Source: Chloroflexota bacterium
GTDB lineage: Bacteria > Chloroflexota > Limnocylindria > P2-11E > CF-107
Direction of reading: 5' to 3'
Assembly: GCA_005881435.1 (NCBI GenBank)
Contig: VBHP01000006.1
Coordinates: 1 to 62,690, forward strand
Length of the DNA: 62,690 bases
The translations under genes were made by a program, and so were the position numbers. The number at the start of each line of letters is the position of its first letter. The stretch's first letter is position 1. The notes below the pieces were generated by a model. The model did not search any database and was not told the origin of the DNA. It saw only the letters and a program-made list of their open reading frames with translations. Shown here piece by piece: positions 8,056 through 15,027 of this stretch.

Positions 8056-8435
8056 TATTCGGCGTACGAGCGGTCGCGCGTCACGAATTCGCGCATCAGC
8101 CGCTCCCGCTCCGCACCGATCGTCGTCCGCGCGCGGACCCGTCTGGCTTCGCCACCGATCTGGATCTCGGCGAGGGGATGGGCCTGGAGATTCAGGTACC
8201 AGCTCGGATGTCGATCGTCGCCGGCGTTCGACGCCACGACCACCGGATCGCCGTCATCGTCGACGTAGCTGAGCATCACGCCGACCGGTCGACCCGAGCG
8301 CCGACCGGTCGTCGTCAGCAGCAGCGTGCGAAAGCGTCCGAGCCGCGCACCGAGACGGCCGCCTGAGAGCCGGAACGCAGTCCGGTGCAGACGCCACAGC
8401 AAAGCCAGCCCTCGACCGCGGCGCGGGACCACCAC
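7992..8435 (-). CDS. deazaflavin (F420)-dependent nitroreductase family protein (DDN-like)
   Basis: A 147-residue split-barrel protein with the DDN family signature: LLLTTTGRRSGRPV, then VVVASNAGDDRHPSWYLNL and AHPLAEIQIGGEA. Members bind F420 and reduce quinones or nitro compounds. The GTG at 8435 is chosen (GTG at 8432 is equivalent) because upstream residues are not conserved and the divergent methyltransferase starts at 8457. The C-terminal coding end overlaps the converging glycosylase gene by 64 bases. The exact substrate is unknown. Confidence 0.8.
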   Translation of the reverse strand: MVVPRRGRGLALLWRLHRTAFRLSGGRLGARLGRFRTLLLTTTGRRSGRPVGVMLSYVDDDGDPVVVASNAGDDRHPSWYLNLQAHPLAEIQIGGEARRVRARTTIGAERERLMREFVTRDRSYAEYQRRTARPLPVVVLELPDTAA

Positions 8436-8456
8436 GACAGGTGGAATCCTAGGCGC

Positions 8457-8978
8457 ATGGATCACGCTGACCACGTCGCTCTCCTGCGCGATGCGATCGG
8501 TCCGGGGAAGTGGGCCGACCTCGGATCCGGCGAAGGCGCCTTCACGCTCGCGCTCGCGGACCTGCTCGGAGAGCGCGGCTCGATCTATTCGGTGGACAAA
8601 GACCGCTGGGCCCTCGACGCGCAGGAGCAGCGCATGCGGCGCCGCTTCCCGACGGCGCACATCGAGTACCGCGTCGCGGACTTCATCAGACCGTTGAGCC
8701 TGCCCGTCCTCGACGGCATCGTCATGGCGAACTCGCTGCACTTCGTGAGGGATAAGCTGCCGCTGCTACAGCGGTTGCGCGACATGCTCGCGCCGGACGG
8801 CCGTTTCGTGCTGGTCGAGTACGACGCCGACCGGGGCAACATGTGGGTGCCGCATCCGCTCTCCATCGCGACCTGGCGCGACCTTGCCGCGCGGGCCGGT
8901 CTGCGTGAGACGCGCGAACTGCACGCGGTGCCGAGCCGTTTCCTGGGCCGGATCTACTCCGCGCTCAGCCTCGCGTGA
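8457..8978 (+). CDS. class I SAM-dependent methyltransferase
   Basis: A 173-residue Rossmann-fold methyltransferase. Motif I is WADLGSGEGAFTLALA (about residues 19-34), motif II places an acidic residue at the ribose-binding site (YSVDKD), and the post-I and motif IV region contains GIVMANSLHFV. The C-terminal part (GRFVLVEYD) matches motif V/VI of small-molecule methyltransferases. The acceptor cannot be predicted. It starts 21 bases from the divergent DDN gene and its last 25 bases overlap the converging Hint-lipoprotein gene. Confidence 0.8.
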   Translation: MDHADHVALLRDAIGPGKWADLGSGEGAFTLALADLLGERGSIYSVDKDRWALDAQEQRMRRRFPTAHIEYRVADFIRPLSLPVLDGIVMANSLHFVRDKLPLLQRLRDMLAPDGRFVLVEYDADRGNMWVPHPLSIATWRDLAARAGLRETRELHAVPSRFLGRIYSALSLA

Positions 8979-9847
8979 AACAGCGAGCTGCGCAGCAGCA
9001 CGCCGTTGGCCCAATAGGCGCCGGTCGTTCCGGCGGGCAGCACGTCGTGCGTCTGGCCACGGTACGGCTCGCGCGCGACGGACATGATGGTCGCGCCGTC
9101 GAGCACATCTCCGACCCGTAGCTCCCCCACCGTCCGGCCATCGAGCAGCGGGTGTCCGGGTGAGACTTGCAGCACACGGCCATCGCCCAGCGCTAGCACG
9201 ACGATCTCGTGCCCTGCGGGCGCGGACATCGAGCCGACGTCGAGCACCGGCGCGGCGACGCGCGCTCCGTTCGCGTCGACGGTCCACACCAGGTCGCCGA
9301 CCCGCAGCGCGGTCACGAGTCGGTCGCCCGCCGGCGTGGCGATGCGAACGCCGTCGGCAAGACAGATCGGACAGTTCGGCGGCCCGGCCTCGACGCGATT
9401 CAATACGGTGACCTGGCCATCCAGCGTGACGCGTCCCTCGACGAGGAAACCGGTCTTGTCCGCGGCGGCCGCCATCACGCGATAGTTCTGGAAGCCGTAC
9501 GCCTGATCGTTCACGCGGTTGAGTGCCAATGCGTTCAGCTGCTTCCACTCGCGATAGACCGCGAGCTTCTGGTCATCCGTCGTTGCCGCGGCGAGGCCGA
9601 GGCGCGTGAGGATCACCGGATAGGTCTGGAGATCCTTCTGCACATCGGGGAAGCGCTGGACGGCGATGTCCTTCTCGTCGGCCCGCGCGATGGGATAGAA
9701 GTCGGGATCGCAGTACCACGGGCGGCCGACCTGGTCGAAGACGCGGTACTTCAGCTCTGGGACGGAGAGCGGTGGCCCGGGCGGGAGCGCGGCCTGAGCA
9801 CAGCCGAGGACAAAGAGCGCCAGCAGCAGCGCCGACCCTCTCCTCAT
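8954..9847 (-). CDS. lipoprotein with C-terminal Hint (intein/hedgehog-type) domain
   Basis: A 297-residue exported lipoprotein. The signal peptide ends in a perfect lipobox (FVLGC, Cys16). Residues 25-155 form an unrecognised domain. From Cys162 the sequence is a Hint domain: CLADGVRIATPAG at the N-terminal splice block, LRVGDLVWTVD, the block B-like SPGHPL, and a C-terminal YWANGVLLRSS that mirrors the usual ANGVLVHN end. The usual C-terminal His-Asn is replaced by Arg-Ser, so cleavage or cholesterolysis-like autoprocessing rather than splicing is expected, if active. The ATG at 9847 is chosen over the longer open frame because only it yields a signal peptide. Confidence 0.75.
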   Translation of the reverse strand: MRRGSALLLALFVLGCAQAALPPGPPLSVPELKYRVFDQVGRPWYCDPDFYPIARADEKDIAVQRFPDVQKDLQTYPVILTRLGLAAATTDDQKLAVYREWKQLNALALNRVNDQAYGFQNYRVMAAAADKTGFLVEGRVTLDGQVTVLNRVEAGPPNCPICLADGVRIATPAGDRLVTALRVGDLVWTVDANGARVAAPVLDVGSMSAPAGHEIVVLALGDGRVLQVSPGHPLLDGRTVGELRVGDVLDGATIMSVAREPYRGQTHDVLPAGTTGAYWANGVLLRSSLFHARLSAE

Positions 9848-9885
9848 GCGGAGAAGAACGCGCCGCGGCGGGGACAGTTCCGGAG

Positions 9886-10284
9886 CTAGGCCGCGCGCTC
9901 GACGGTGACCGCGGTGCCGTACGCCAACACCTCGGTGACGCCGCCCATGAGCTCGGTGGCGTCGTCGAACCCCTATCACCGCGTTGGCTCCCATCTCATT
10001 CGCGTGCGCACCATCCAAAATCGACTCTGATTTCGGGTCCACTGGACGATTTTGGATGGTGCGTGCGCCACCATCAGGTCGTACGCCTCCTTGCGGGACT
10101 GCTCGCAGAGCTCGGTGAACAGCGTGATGTTCCCGCCGACGATGGTCTGCAGCGCACCGCCGAGGGAGCCGACGATGCTGCGCGATCGCACGGTGATGCC
10201 GCGGACCAGGCCCAGGTAGCGCGTGATCCGATAGCCCTGGAAGTCGAACCCGGTCGTGATGAGGTCGTGCGTCAGCGTCGCCAT
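9886..10284 (-). pseudogene. ybjQ: ybjQ-family (heavy-metal-binding domain) gene interrupted by a 51-bp insertion
   Basis: The N-terminal part (MATLTHDLITTGFDFQGYRI ... SIVGSLGGALQTIVGG) and, in other frames, the C-terminal part (NEMGANAVIG, then DDATELMGGVTEVLAYGTAV) belong to the YbjQ/DUF74 family of about 105 residues. A 51-bp element with an 8-bp target duplication is inserted after MVAHA, shifting the frame and leading to stops at about 9976. A second lesion, apparently a loss of about 5 bases near 9965-9972, shifts the frame again. The intact product is not made as one polypeptide unless a frameshift occurs. Confidence 0.85.
10010..10060. mobile_element. 51-bp MITE-like element with 14-bp terminal inverted repeats
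   Basis: The ends ACCATCCAAAATCG (10010-10023) and 10047-10060 are perfect inverted repeats. The element is flanked on both sides by the direct repeat GCGTGCGC (10002-10009 and 10061-10068), an 8-bp target-site duplication. Removing the element and one repeat restores the YbjQ reading frame across the junction (VAHA-NEMGANAV). It has no coding capacity and would need a transposase in trans. I did not notice a second copy in this window. Confidence 0.8.
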
Positions 10285-10298
10285 GTCTGTAGCTCCGT

Positions 10299-11603
10299 TC
10301 AGGGTGATGCGGTTGTGAGCAGGCCGATGAAGATCGTCGCCAGACCGAGGAAGGACAGCAGGCCGATACCGCAGGTCACGGTGGTGAGGAAGATCGAGGA
10401 CGCCTGCGCTGGATCCTGACCCAATGACTTCAGGATCATCGGGATCGACGTGCCCGATACGCCGGCGACGACGAGCGAGATGAGCATCGAGCCTGAGATC
10501 ACCAGTGCGAGCGGCACCGAGCGGCTCCAGAAGAACACGCCCAGACCGGTGACGACCGCGACGGCGATGCCGTTCAGCACACCGACGCCGATCTCCTTGA
10601 CCACAAGTCGCGGCCAGTGACGGAGGCTCACCTCGCGGAGCGCGAGGCCACGAAGCGTCACGGCGACGGCCTGCATCCCGCTGTTGCCGGACTCTCCGGC
10701 CACGACCGGCATGAGCACCGCCAGCGCCGTGACCCGCGCGATGGTGTCCTGGAAGATCCCGACGATGAACGCGGCGAAGAACGCGGTGGCGAGATTGATC
10801 TGCAGCCATGGCAGGCGCTGGCGCACCGCGAACGGCACGCGCGACAGCGCGCGCTCGTCCTTGCTCACGCCGAAGGACGTCTGCATGTCCGCCGAGGCCT
10901 CCTGCTCCGTCGCCGCGAGCAGCGTCTGATTGCGGATGACGCCGATGAGGCGCCCGTGGATATCGACGACGGGAAGGCTGGCGAGGCGTTGCTGACCGAG
11001 AAAATCGACGATCTCCTCCCGCGTCGCGAACGCGTTGGTCGAGGCCGGGAACTTCGCCAGCTCGTCGAGCCGCTCGGTGCCGCCGGCGGTGGCGAGCTCG
11101 CCGAGAGCGACTGCGCCGACGAGCTGATCCTCCTTGTCGATGACGTAAACGCTGCCGAGCTCCGGCGGCCGCTTGGTGCGCAGGATCGTGACCGCCTCGT
11201 CGACGGTCGTGCCGATGTGGAACGCACTGACGCGCGGGTCCATCAACGCGCCGGCGGAGTCCGGCGGGTAGGCCATGAGCTCGCGGACCTCGCGGGCCAG
11301 ATCGCGGTCGATCGCCCCGAGCACGCGTTGCCGCGCGGCGCCCTCGAGGCGTGCGACCAGGGCCGCGGCGCGCGCGGGATCGAGCGCACTCAGCGCGCGC
11401 CGGACGGTGGCGTTGGAGTTCTGCGCGATCACCCGCGCCGCGACATCGGGTGCGAGCCGGCCGACGAGCGTCGCGGCCTGCGGGTCGTGCTCGACGAGCT
11501 CGACCAGCTCGTCCTCGGGGACAGCTTCGAGCACGTGCGCGGCTTCTGTCGGGTAGCGCTCGAGGTACTCGTGCCGCAGCGCGGCGACGACGCTATCCGC
11601 CAC
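10299..11603 (-). CDS. mgtE: MgtE-type magnesium transporter
   Basis: A 434-residue Mg2+ channel/transporter. The layout is an MgtE_N helical domain (about residues 5-120), two CBS domains (about 125-245, with the linking VVDIHGRLIGVIRN), then the MgtE membrane domain with about five hydrophobic segments, including AVLMPVVAGESGNSGMQA, the conserved pore stretch. It ends LATIFIGLLTTASP. The GTG at 11603 overlaps the end of the upstream MgtE-like gene by 11 bases. The open frame continues into that gene, but the second start is supported by restarted MgtE_N homology. Confidence 0.85.
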   Translation of the reverse strand: MADSVVAALRHEYLERYPTEAAHVLEAVPEDELVELVEHDPQAATLVGRLAPDVAARVIAQNSNATVRRALSALDPARAAALVARLEGAARQRVLGAIDRDLAREVRELMAYPPDSAGALMDPRVSAFHIGTTVDEAVTILRTKRPPELGSVYVIDKEDQLVGAVALGELATAGGTERLDELAKFPASTNAFATREEIVDFLGQQRLASLPVVDIHGRLIGVIRNQTLLAATEQEASADMQTSFGVSKDERALSRVPFAVRQRLPWLQINLATAFFAAFIVGIFQDTIARVTALAVLMPVVAGESGNSGMQAVAVTLRGLALREVSLRHWPRLVVKEIGVGVLNGIAVAVVTGLGVFFWSRSVPLALVISGSMLISLVVAGVSGTSIPMILKSLGQDPAQASSIFLTTVTCGIGLLSFLGLATIFIGLLTTASP

Positions 11604-12434
11604 CGCTCTCCCGCCGCGCGGCGAGGTCCCCGACACCGGCGATGACGCCGCGCAGTGAGATCCAGTACATCTCACCGAACGACATCGCGGTGGCCACCAG
11701 CGGATTGACCGTGGCGGCCTCGGAGCGGCCGTGCTCCAGCCGGCGCAGCGTCTCGTAGCGGATCCCGCCGACGAAGCGGCCGGTCTCTCGACCACCGGGA
11801 GCGCGTGGTACTCGCGCCACCCGGGGTGCGCCAGGATCTCCTCCTCGCCGGCGTCCGAGCGCAGGCGAGCGACGGTCGAGTGCATCGCTTTTGCCAGCGG
11901 CTGCGCTCCCTCGGCGAGCATCAGCTCGCGGAGGTTCAACACCCCGACCAGTCGCTGTTCGCGATCGACCACGTATAGGTAGTAGATCGCGTTCTTCGGC
12001 TCGCGACGGACGCGCTCGAGCGCCTCGGCGCAGGAGAGATCCACGGGCAGGGTCAGGATCGTCGGATCGACGAGCGCGCCGGCCGTCCCCTCCGGGTACG
12101 CCACGAGCATGCGCAGCGCCGCCGTCACGACGTTGCGGGGGGCACGCTCGATGATCCGCTCGGCGACGTCGTTCGGAACGCGCCGCAGGAGCGCCGCGGA
12201 CTGATCCAGCGACATCTCCGCGAGGATCGTCGCGGCGCTCTCAACAGGCATCGCGGCGAGACACGAGGCCGCGCCGGTCAACACCATGTGCTCGACGATG
12301 GCGGCGGCGACGAGCGACGGGGTGCCGGAGAGTAAGCCCGCCGATTCCGCCGGAGCGAACCGCTCCAGCACCCGCGCGGCGTCTTCGGGATGGGTCCGCA
12401 GGAACTCGATGCCGAGCAGCTCCTCGGCCCTCAT
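11593..12434 (-). pseudogene. MgtE_N plus CBS protein lacking the membrane domain, with an internal frameshift
   Basis: The product begins MRAEELLGIEFLRTHPEDAA and carries an MgtE_N superhelix and a CBS pair (DREQRLVGVLNLREL in CBS1). Homology leaves the starting frame at about 11780-11790 after HALPVV and continues in another frame as RETGRFVGGIRYETLRRLEHG to a stop at 11593. One missing base, or two extra, would explain it. The full-length product would be about 280 residues with no MgtE membrane domain of its own, possibly a regulatory partner of the adjoining transporter. A real mutation, programmed frameshifting and an assembly error cannot be separated here. Confidence 0.7.
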
Positions 12435-12445
12435 TCGCGGGCCAC

Positions 12446-13207
12446 CTATTCCTCCGCGAGCATCACGGCGTTGCGCTCGCCGAACTCTTTCGCCGGTACC
12501 AGCACCTGACCGGCGCGGGTCGCGATCACCACCGCCGTCGTGGTGAACTCGACGATGCGGCCTTCGACGTCGCCGATCCGCACGCTCTGGCCGACACGGA
12601 ATACCTTCATCACGTAATAGGCCGCGATGATGTTCGCCACCGTCGTCCGCGCGCCGAGGCCGAATGCGAGCGCCGCCCCACCGAGCGCCGCAGCGAGCGC
12701 CACGCCGACGATGACGACGATGAACAGGGTCTGGATGCCGAGCTCCTCGAAGGCGATGACCGCCGTGACGAGCAAGATCGCGAATTGGGCCAGCCGGCCC
12801 AGCCGCGAGGCGCCGCCGACACGCGCCGACGCCGCGGCCGCGGCGACGAAATTCCGCGCCAGCTCGCCGATGACCACGCCGAGCATCACGATCAGCACGG
12901 TGGCGAAGACGCGCGGCAGGTAGCCGGCGATCGCGGCCAGCGCGGCGCCGGCGATCGGTACGCCCAGACGCTCCGTGGCGCCGCCGATCGCGAAGATGAA
13001 CACCGCCCAGAACACCAGGCTCGAGATCAGGACCGTGGCGGGGCCATCGACGTTGCGCGTCACGAAGAGCGACCCGAGCGTGCCGGAGAAGCGTCGGCCC
13101 CACGTGCGCAGCAACCGGGCGGTGAGGTCGCGCAGGACGAGCCCGAGGATCAGGCCGGCGATGACCAGGACCACGGCTTCGATGGCGAGGAAGACGTCGA
13201 TGTTCAA
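12446..13207 (-). CDS. small-conductance mechanosensitive channel (MscS family)
   Basis: A 253-residue membrane protein with four or five hydrophobic segments. The pore-lining and beta-domain signature is typical of MscS: VALAAALGGAALAFGLGARTTVANI, then VFRVGQSVRIGDVEGRIVEFT and VLVPAKEFGERNAV. The C-terminal vestibule is short, so it is a minimal MscS/YnaI-like channel that relieves osmotic pressure. It lies in an ion-transport block, 12 bases upstream of the MgtE-like genes and directly after an unknown membrane protein gene. Confidence 0.85.
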   Translation of the reverse strand: MNIDVFLAIEAVVLVIAGLILGLVLRDLTARLLRTWGRRFSGTLGSLFVTRNVDGPATVLISSLVFWAVFIFAIGGATERLGVPIAGAALAAIAGYLPRVFATVLIVMLGVVIGELARNFVAAAAASARVGGASRLGRLAQFAILLVTAVIAFEELGIQTLFIVVIVGVALAAALGGAALAFGLGARTTVANIIAAYYVMKVFRVGQSVRIGDVEGRIVEFTTTAVVIATRAGQVLVPAKEFGERNAVMLAEE

Positions 13208-13804
13208 CTACACACGCCTCAGCGCCAGCGTGACCGGCGCGCGCCGCAGCACTTCGGCGCGAAACGCCAGGAACAGCGGGATGGTCAGCATCGAGTTGTA
13301 CAAGAAGTGCAGGTCCGGCCGGCTGATCGGCAGCCCTCCGCCGATGAGTCCGCCCGATGCCAGGAGGCCGGCCGTGCCCGACACACCCGTCCGCAGATAC
13401 GTGGCCATGAGCGTGACGTGCTCGAGCTCATGCCAGGTGGCCAGGATCAGCGCCAGCAGCAGCCAGCGGTTCTGCGGCAGACGGCGCGCGAGCACGATCG
13501 TCGCGATCAGCACCGCGGTGCTCCACAGGAAATGGACCCATTCGATATCGAGCACGCCGATCAGGCCACGCGCCTGCGACGCCGGCAGATCGAGCACGTG
13601 CAGCTGGATCATCTGCGCGGTGTGCTCGCCGACATGTCCGAGCTGGAACGCGAGGACCGCGGTGAAAAAGAAGCGCCAGCCCTCGGTGAGGTTCAGCCCG
13701 CGTCGCGGGTCTCGCGTGCGTTCTGGCAGAACGAGCAAAGACACGACCGCGACGATCGCGATCGCGCTTGCCGCGATGAGCCACCGCGCCTGAGCGTCGA
13801 CCAT
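13208..13804 (-). CDS. polytopic membrane protein with paired His-Glu motifs, function unknown
   Basis: A 198-residue integral membrane protein with about five hydrophobic helices. Two conserved-looking motifs stand out: GHVGEHTAQM at the start of the second helix region and TWHELEHVTLM near the middle, plus a WVHFLW helix. His/Glu pairs within helices suggest a membrane-embedded metal site, as in hydroxylase- or protease-like proteins, but the family is not recognised. It sits immediately before the MscS gene with no gap. Confidence 0.65.
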   Translation of the reverse strand: MVDAQARWLIAASAIAIVAVVSLLVLPERTRDPRRGLNLTEGWRFFFTAVLAFQLGHVGEHTAQMIQLHVLDLPASQARGLIGVLDIEWVHFLWSTAVLIATIVLARRLPQNRWLLLALILATWHELEHVTLMATYLRTGVSGTAGLLASGGLIGGGLPISRPDLHFLYNSMLTIPLFLAFRAEVLRRAPVTLALRRV

Positions 13805-13825
13805 TCCGTCCGGCGCGAGACTAAC

Positions 13826-14641
13826 TCAACTCCCGAGCATCCGGCGCGCGCGCGCCACCACCGGTGGATCGATGAGCTGTCCGTCCAGCGCGATCGCGGC
13901 GCGGCCGTCGCGCTCCGCTCGATCCGCGGCCTCGACGACGCGTCGCGCCCAGGCGAGTTCGTCGGCGCGCGGCGAGAAGACGGCGTTGACGACCGCGACG
14001 TGCGAGGGATGGATGATCGATTTGCCACGGAATCCGAGACGCCGCGCCGATTCGGCGTCGCGACGGAGGCCGTCCAGATCGGCGATGTCGGTCCAGACGC
14101 CGTCGAACGCGTCGACGCCTCCCGCCGCGGCGGCGATCGCGATCGCCGAGCGCGCGTAGAGCATTTCCCGCGCGCCGGCGTCGAGTCCGGCAGGAAGACC
14201 GAGATCGTTGGCAAAATCTTCGGCGCCGAACATCAGTCCGAGCAGGAACGCCGGTGAGGCAGCGGCGATCGCGGGGGCGGCGATCAGCCCGCGCGCGGAC
14301 TCGATCGCGGCGATGACCGGGACATCGGAGATCCGGCGGACCAGGTCGCCAACGTCCTCAGGCCGCTCGGCCTTCGAGAGCACGACACCGTCTGCCCGAT
14401 CCGTCACCGCAGCGAGATCCGCCTCGTGCTCGGGAGTGCCGGCGCGCGACACGCGGACGAATCGTCGTGGCCCGCGATGCTGTCTGCCCAGAACACTCGC
14501 GACGAGCCGGCGCGCGCTGTCCTTCTCCGCGGCCGGCACGCCGTCTTCGAGATCGAGGATCGCGACGTCGAGGTCGCTGAGCGCCAGTGCCCGCTCCACC
14601 ATATGCGCGCGATGACCCGGTACGAAGAGGAGCGACCGCAC
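13826..14641 (-). CDS. HpcH/HpaI aldolase family, CitE-like lyase
   Basis: A 271-residue TIM-barrel enzyme of the citrate lyase beta/malyl-CoA lyase superfamily. It begins with the family pattern RSLLFVPG (residues 2-9), then AILDLEDGVPAAEK with the metal-binding acidic residue, IAAIESARG with the second metal ligand, FGAEDFANDLG, and GFRGKSIIHPSH near the CoA-binding C-terminus. It probably cleaves or makes a 3-hydroxyacyl-CoA bond. The precise CoA ester is not predictable, because stand-alone CitE-like proteins have several roles. The start is GTG. Confidence 0.85.
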   Translation of the reverse strand: MRSLLFVPGHRAHMVERALALSDLDVAILDLEDGVPAAEKDSARRLVASVLGRQHRGPRRFVRVSRAGTPEHEADLAAVTDRADGVVLSKAERPEDVGDLVRRISDVPVIAAIESARGLIAAPAIAAASPAFLLGLMFGAEDFANDLGLPAGLDAGAREMLYARSAIAIAAAAGGVDAFDGVWTDIADLDGLRRDAESARRLGFRGKSIIHPSHVAVVNAVFSPRADELAWARRVVEAADRAERDGRAAIALDGQLIDPPVVARARRMLGS

Positions 14642-14649
14642 CCGCGAGG

Positions 14650-15000
14650 CTAGCGACGCGCGGGACGGCCACTCGCGGGCAATCGCACCTCGACGGATGA
14701 GACCGTATCGGAGAAGCGAGAGTTCGCTAGCAGCGTCATCGCGTAGGCCAGCCCGAGGCGGGCGCGACCACCGGCGATCACGAGCGAGACGCCGTCCTCG
14801 TCACGCTCGAACGCGTAGCGCACCCCGTGCGCCCGCGGCGAGCGATGCTCCAGCACCAACGGCCGCCGGCTGCGGATGACCCAAGGATTTCTCGTCTCCT
14901 GCGACGCGTACTCCTTGATCGCGTCAAGGATGCGCGTCGAACGCACGCCCTCGCGAGAACTGACGCGCAGACGGATCCGCTCGGTTGGCGGCACACACAC
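14650..15000 (-). CDS. hypothetical protein
   Basis: A predicted 116-residue basic protein with no signal peptide, membrane segment or known motif. Two halves are visible: a charged N-terminal region (RLRVSSREGVRSTRILDAIKE) and a beta-rich region (VRYAFERDEDGVSLVIAGG). GTG codons at 15000 and 14994 are both possible starts. It diverges from the rlmD-like gene across 27 bases and ends 8 bases before the CitE-like gene. Its composition matches its neighbours, so it is probably real, but no function is assigned. Confidence 0.5.
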   Translation of the reverse strand: MCVPPTERIRLRVSSREGVRSTRILDAIKEYASQETRNPWVIRSRRPLVLEHRSPRAHGVRYAFERDEDGVSLVIAGGRARLGLAYAMTLLANSRFSDTVSSVEVRLPASGRPARR

Positions 15001-15027
15001 AGCCTAATCCGCCCGTACGATCGGGGC

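Noticed and set aside
8954-10042. A 362-residue frame joining the 3' part of the broken ybjQ gene to the Hint lipoprotein
   Set aside because: Only the part from 9847 has a signal peptide and family sense. The upstream residues come from wrong-frame ybjQ sequence and the 51-bp element.
10299-13103. A 934-residue frame as one protein
   Set aside because: It mixes antisense or wrong-frame MscS sequence with two MgtE-type genes. MgtE_N homology restarts at 11603 and the MscS gene occupies another frame.
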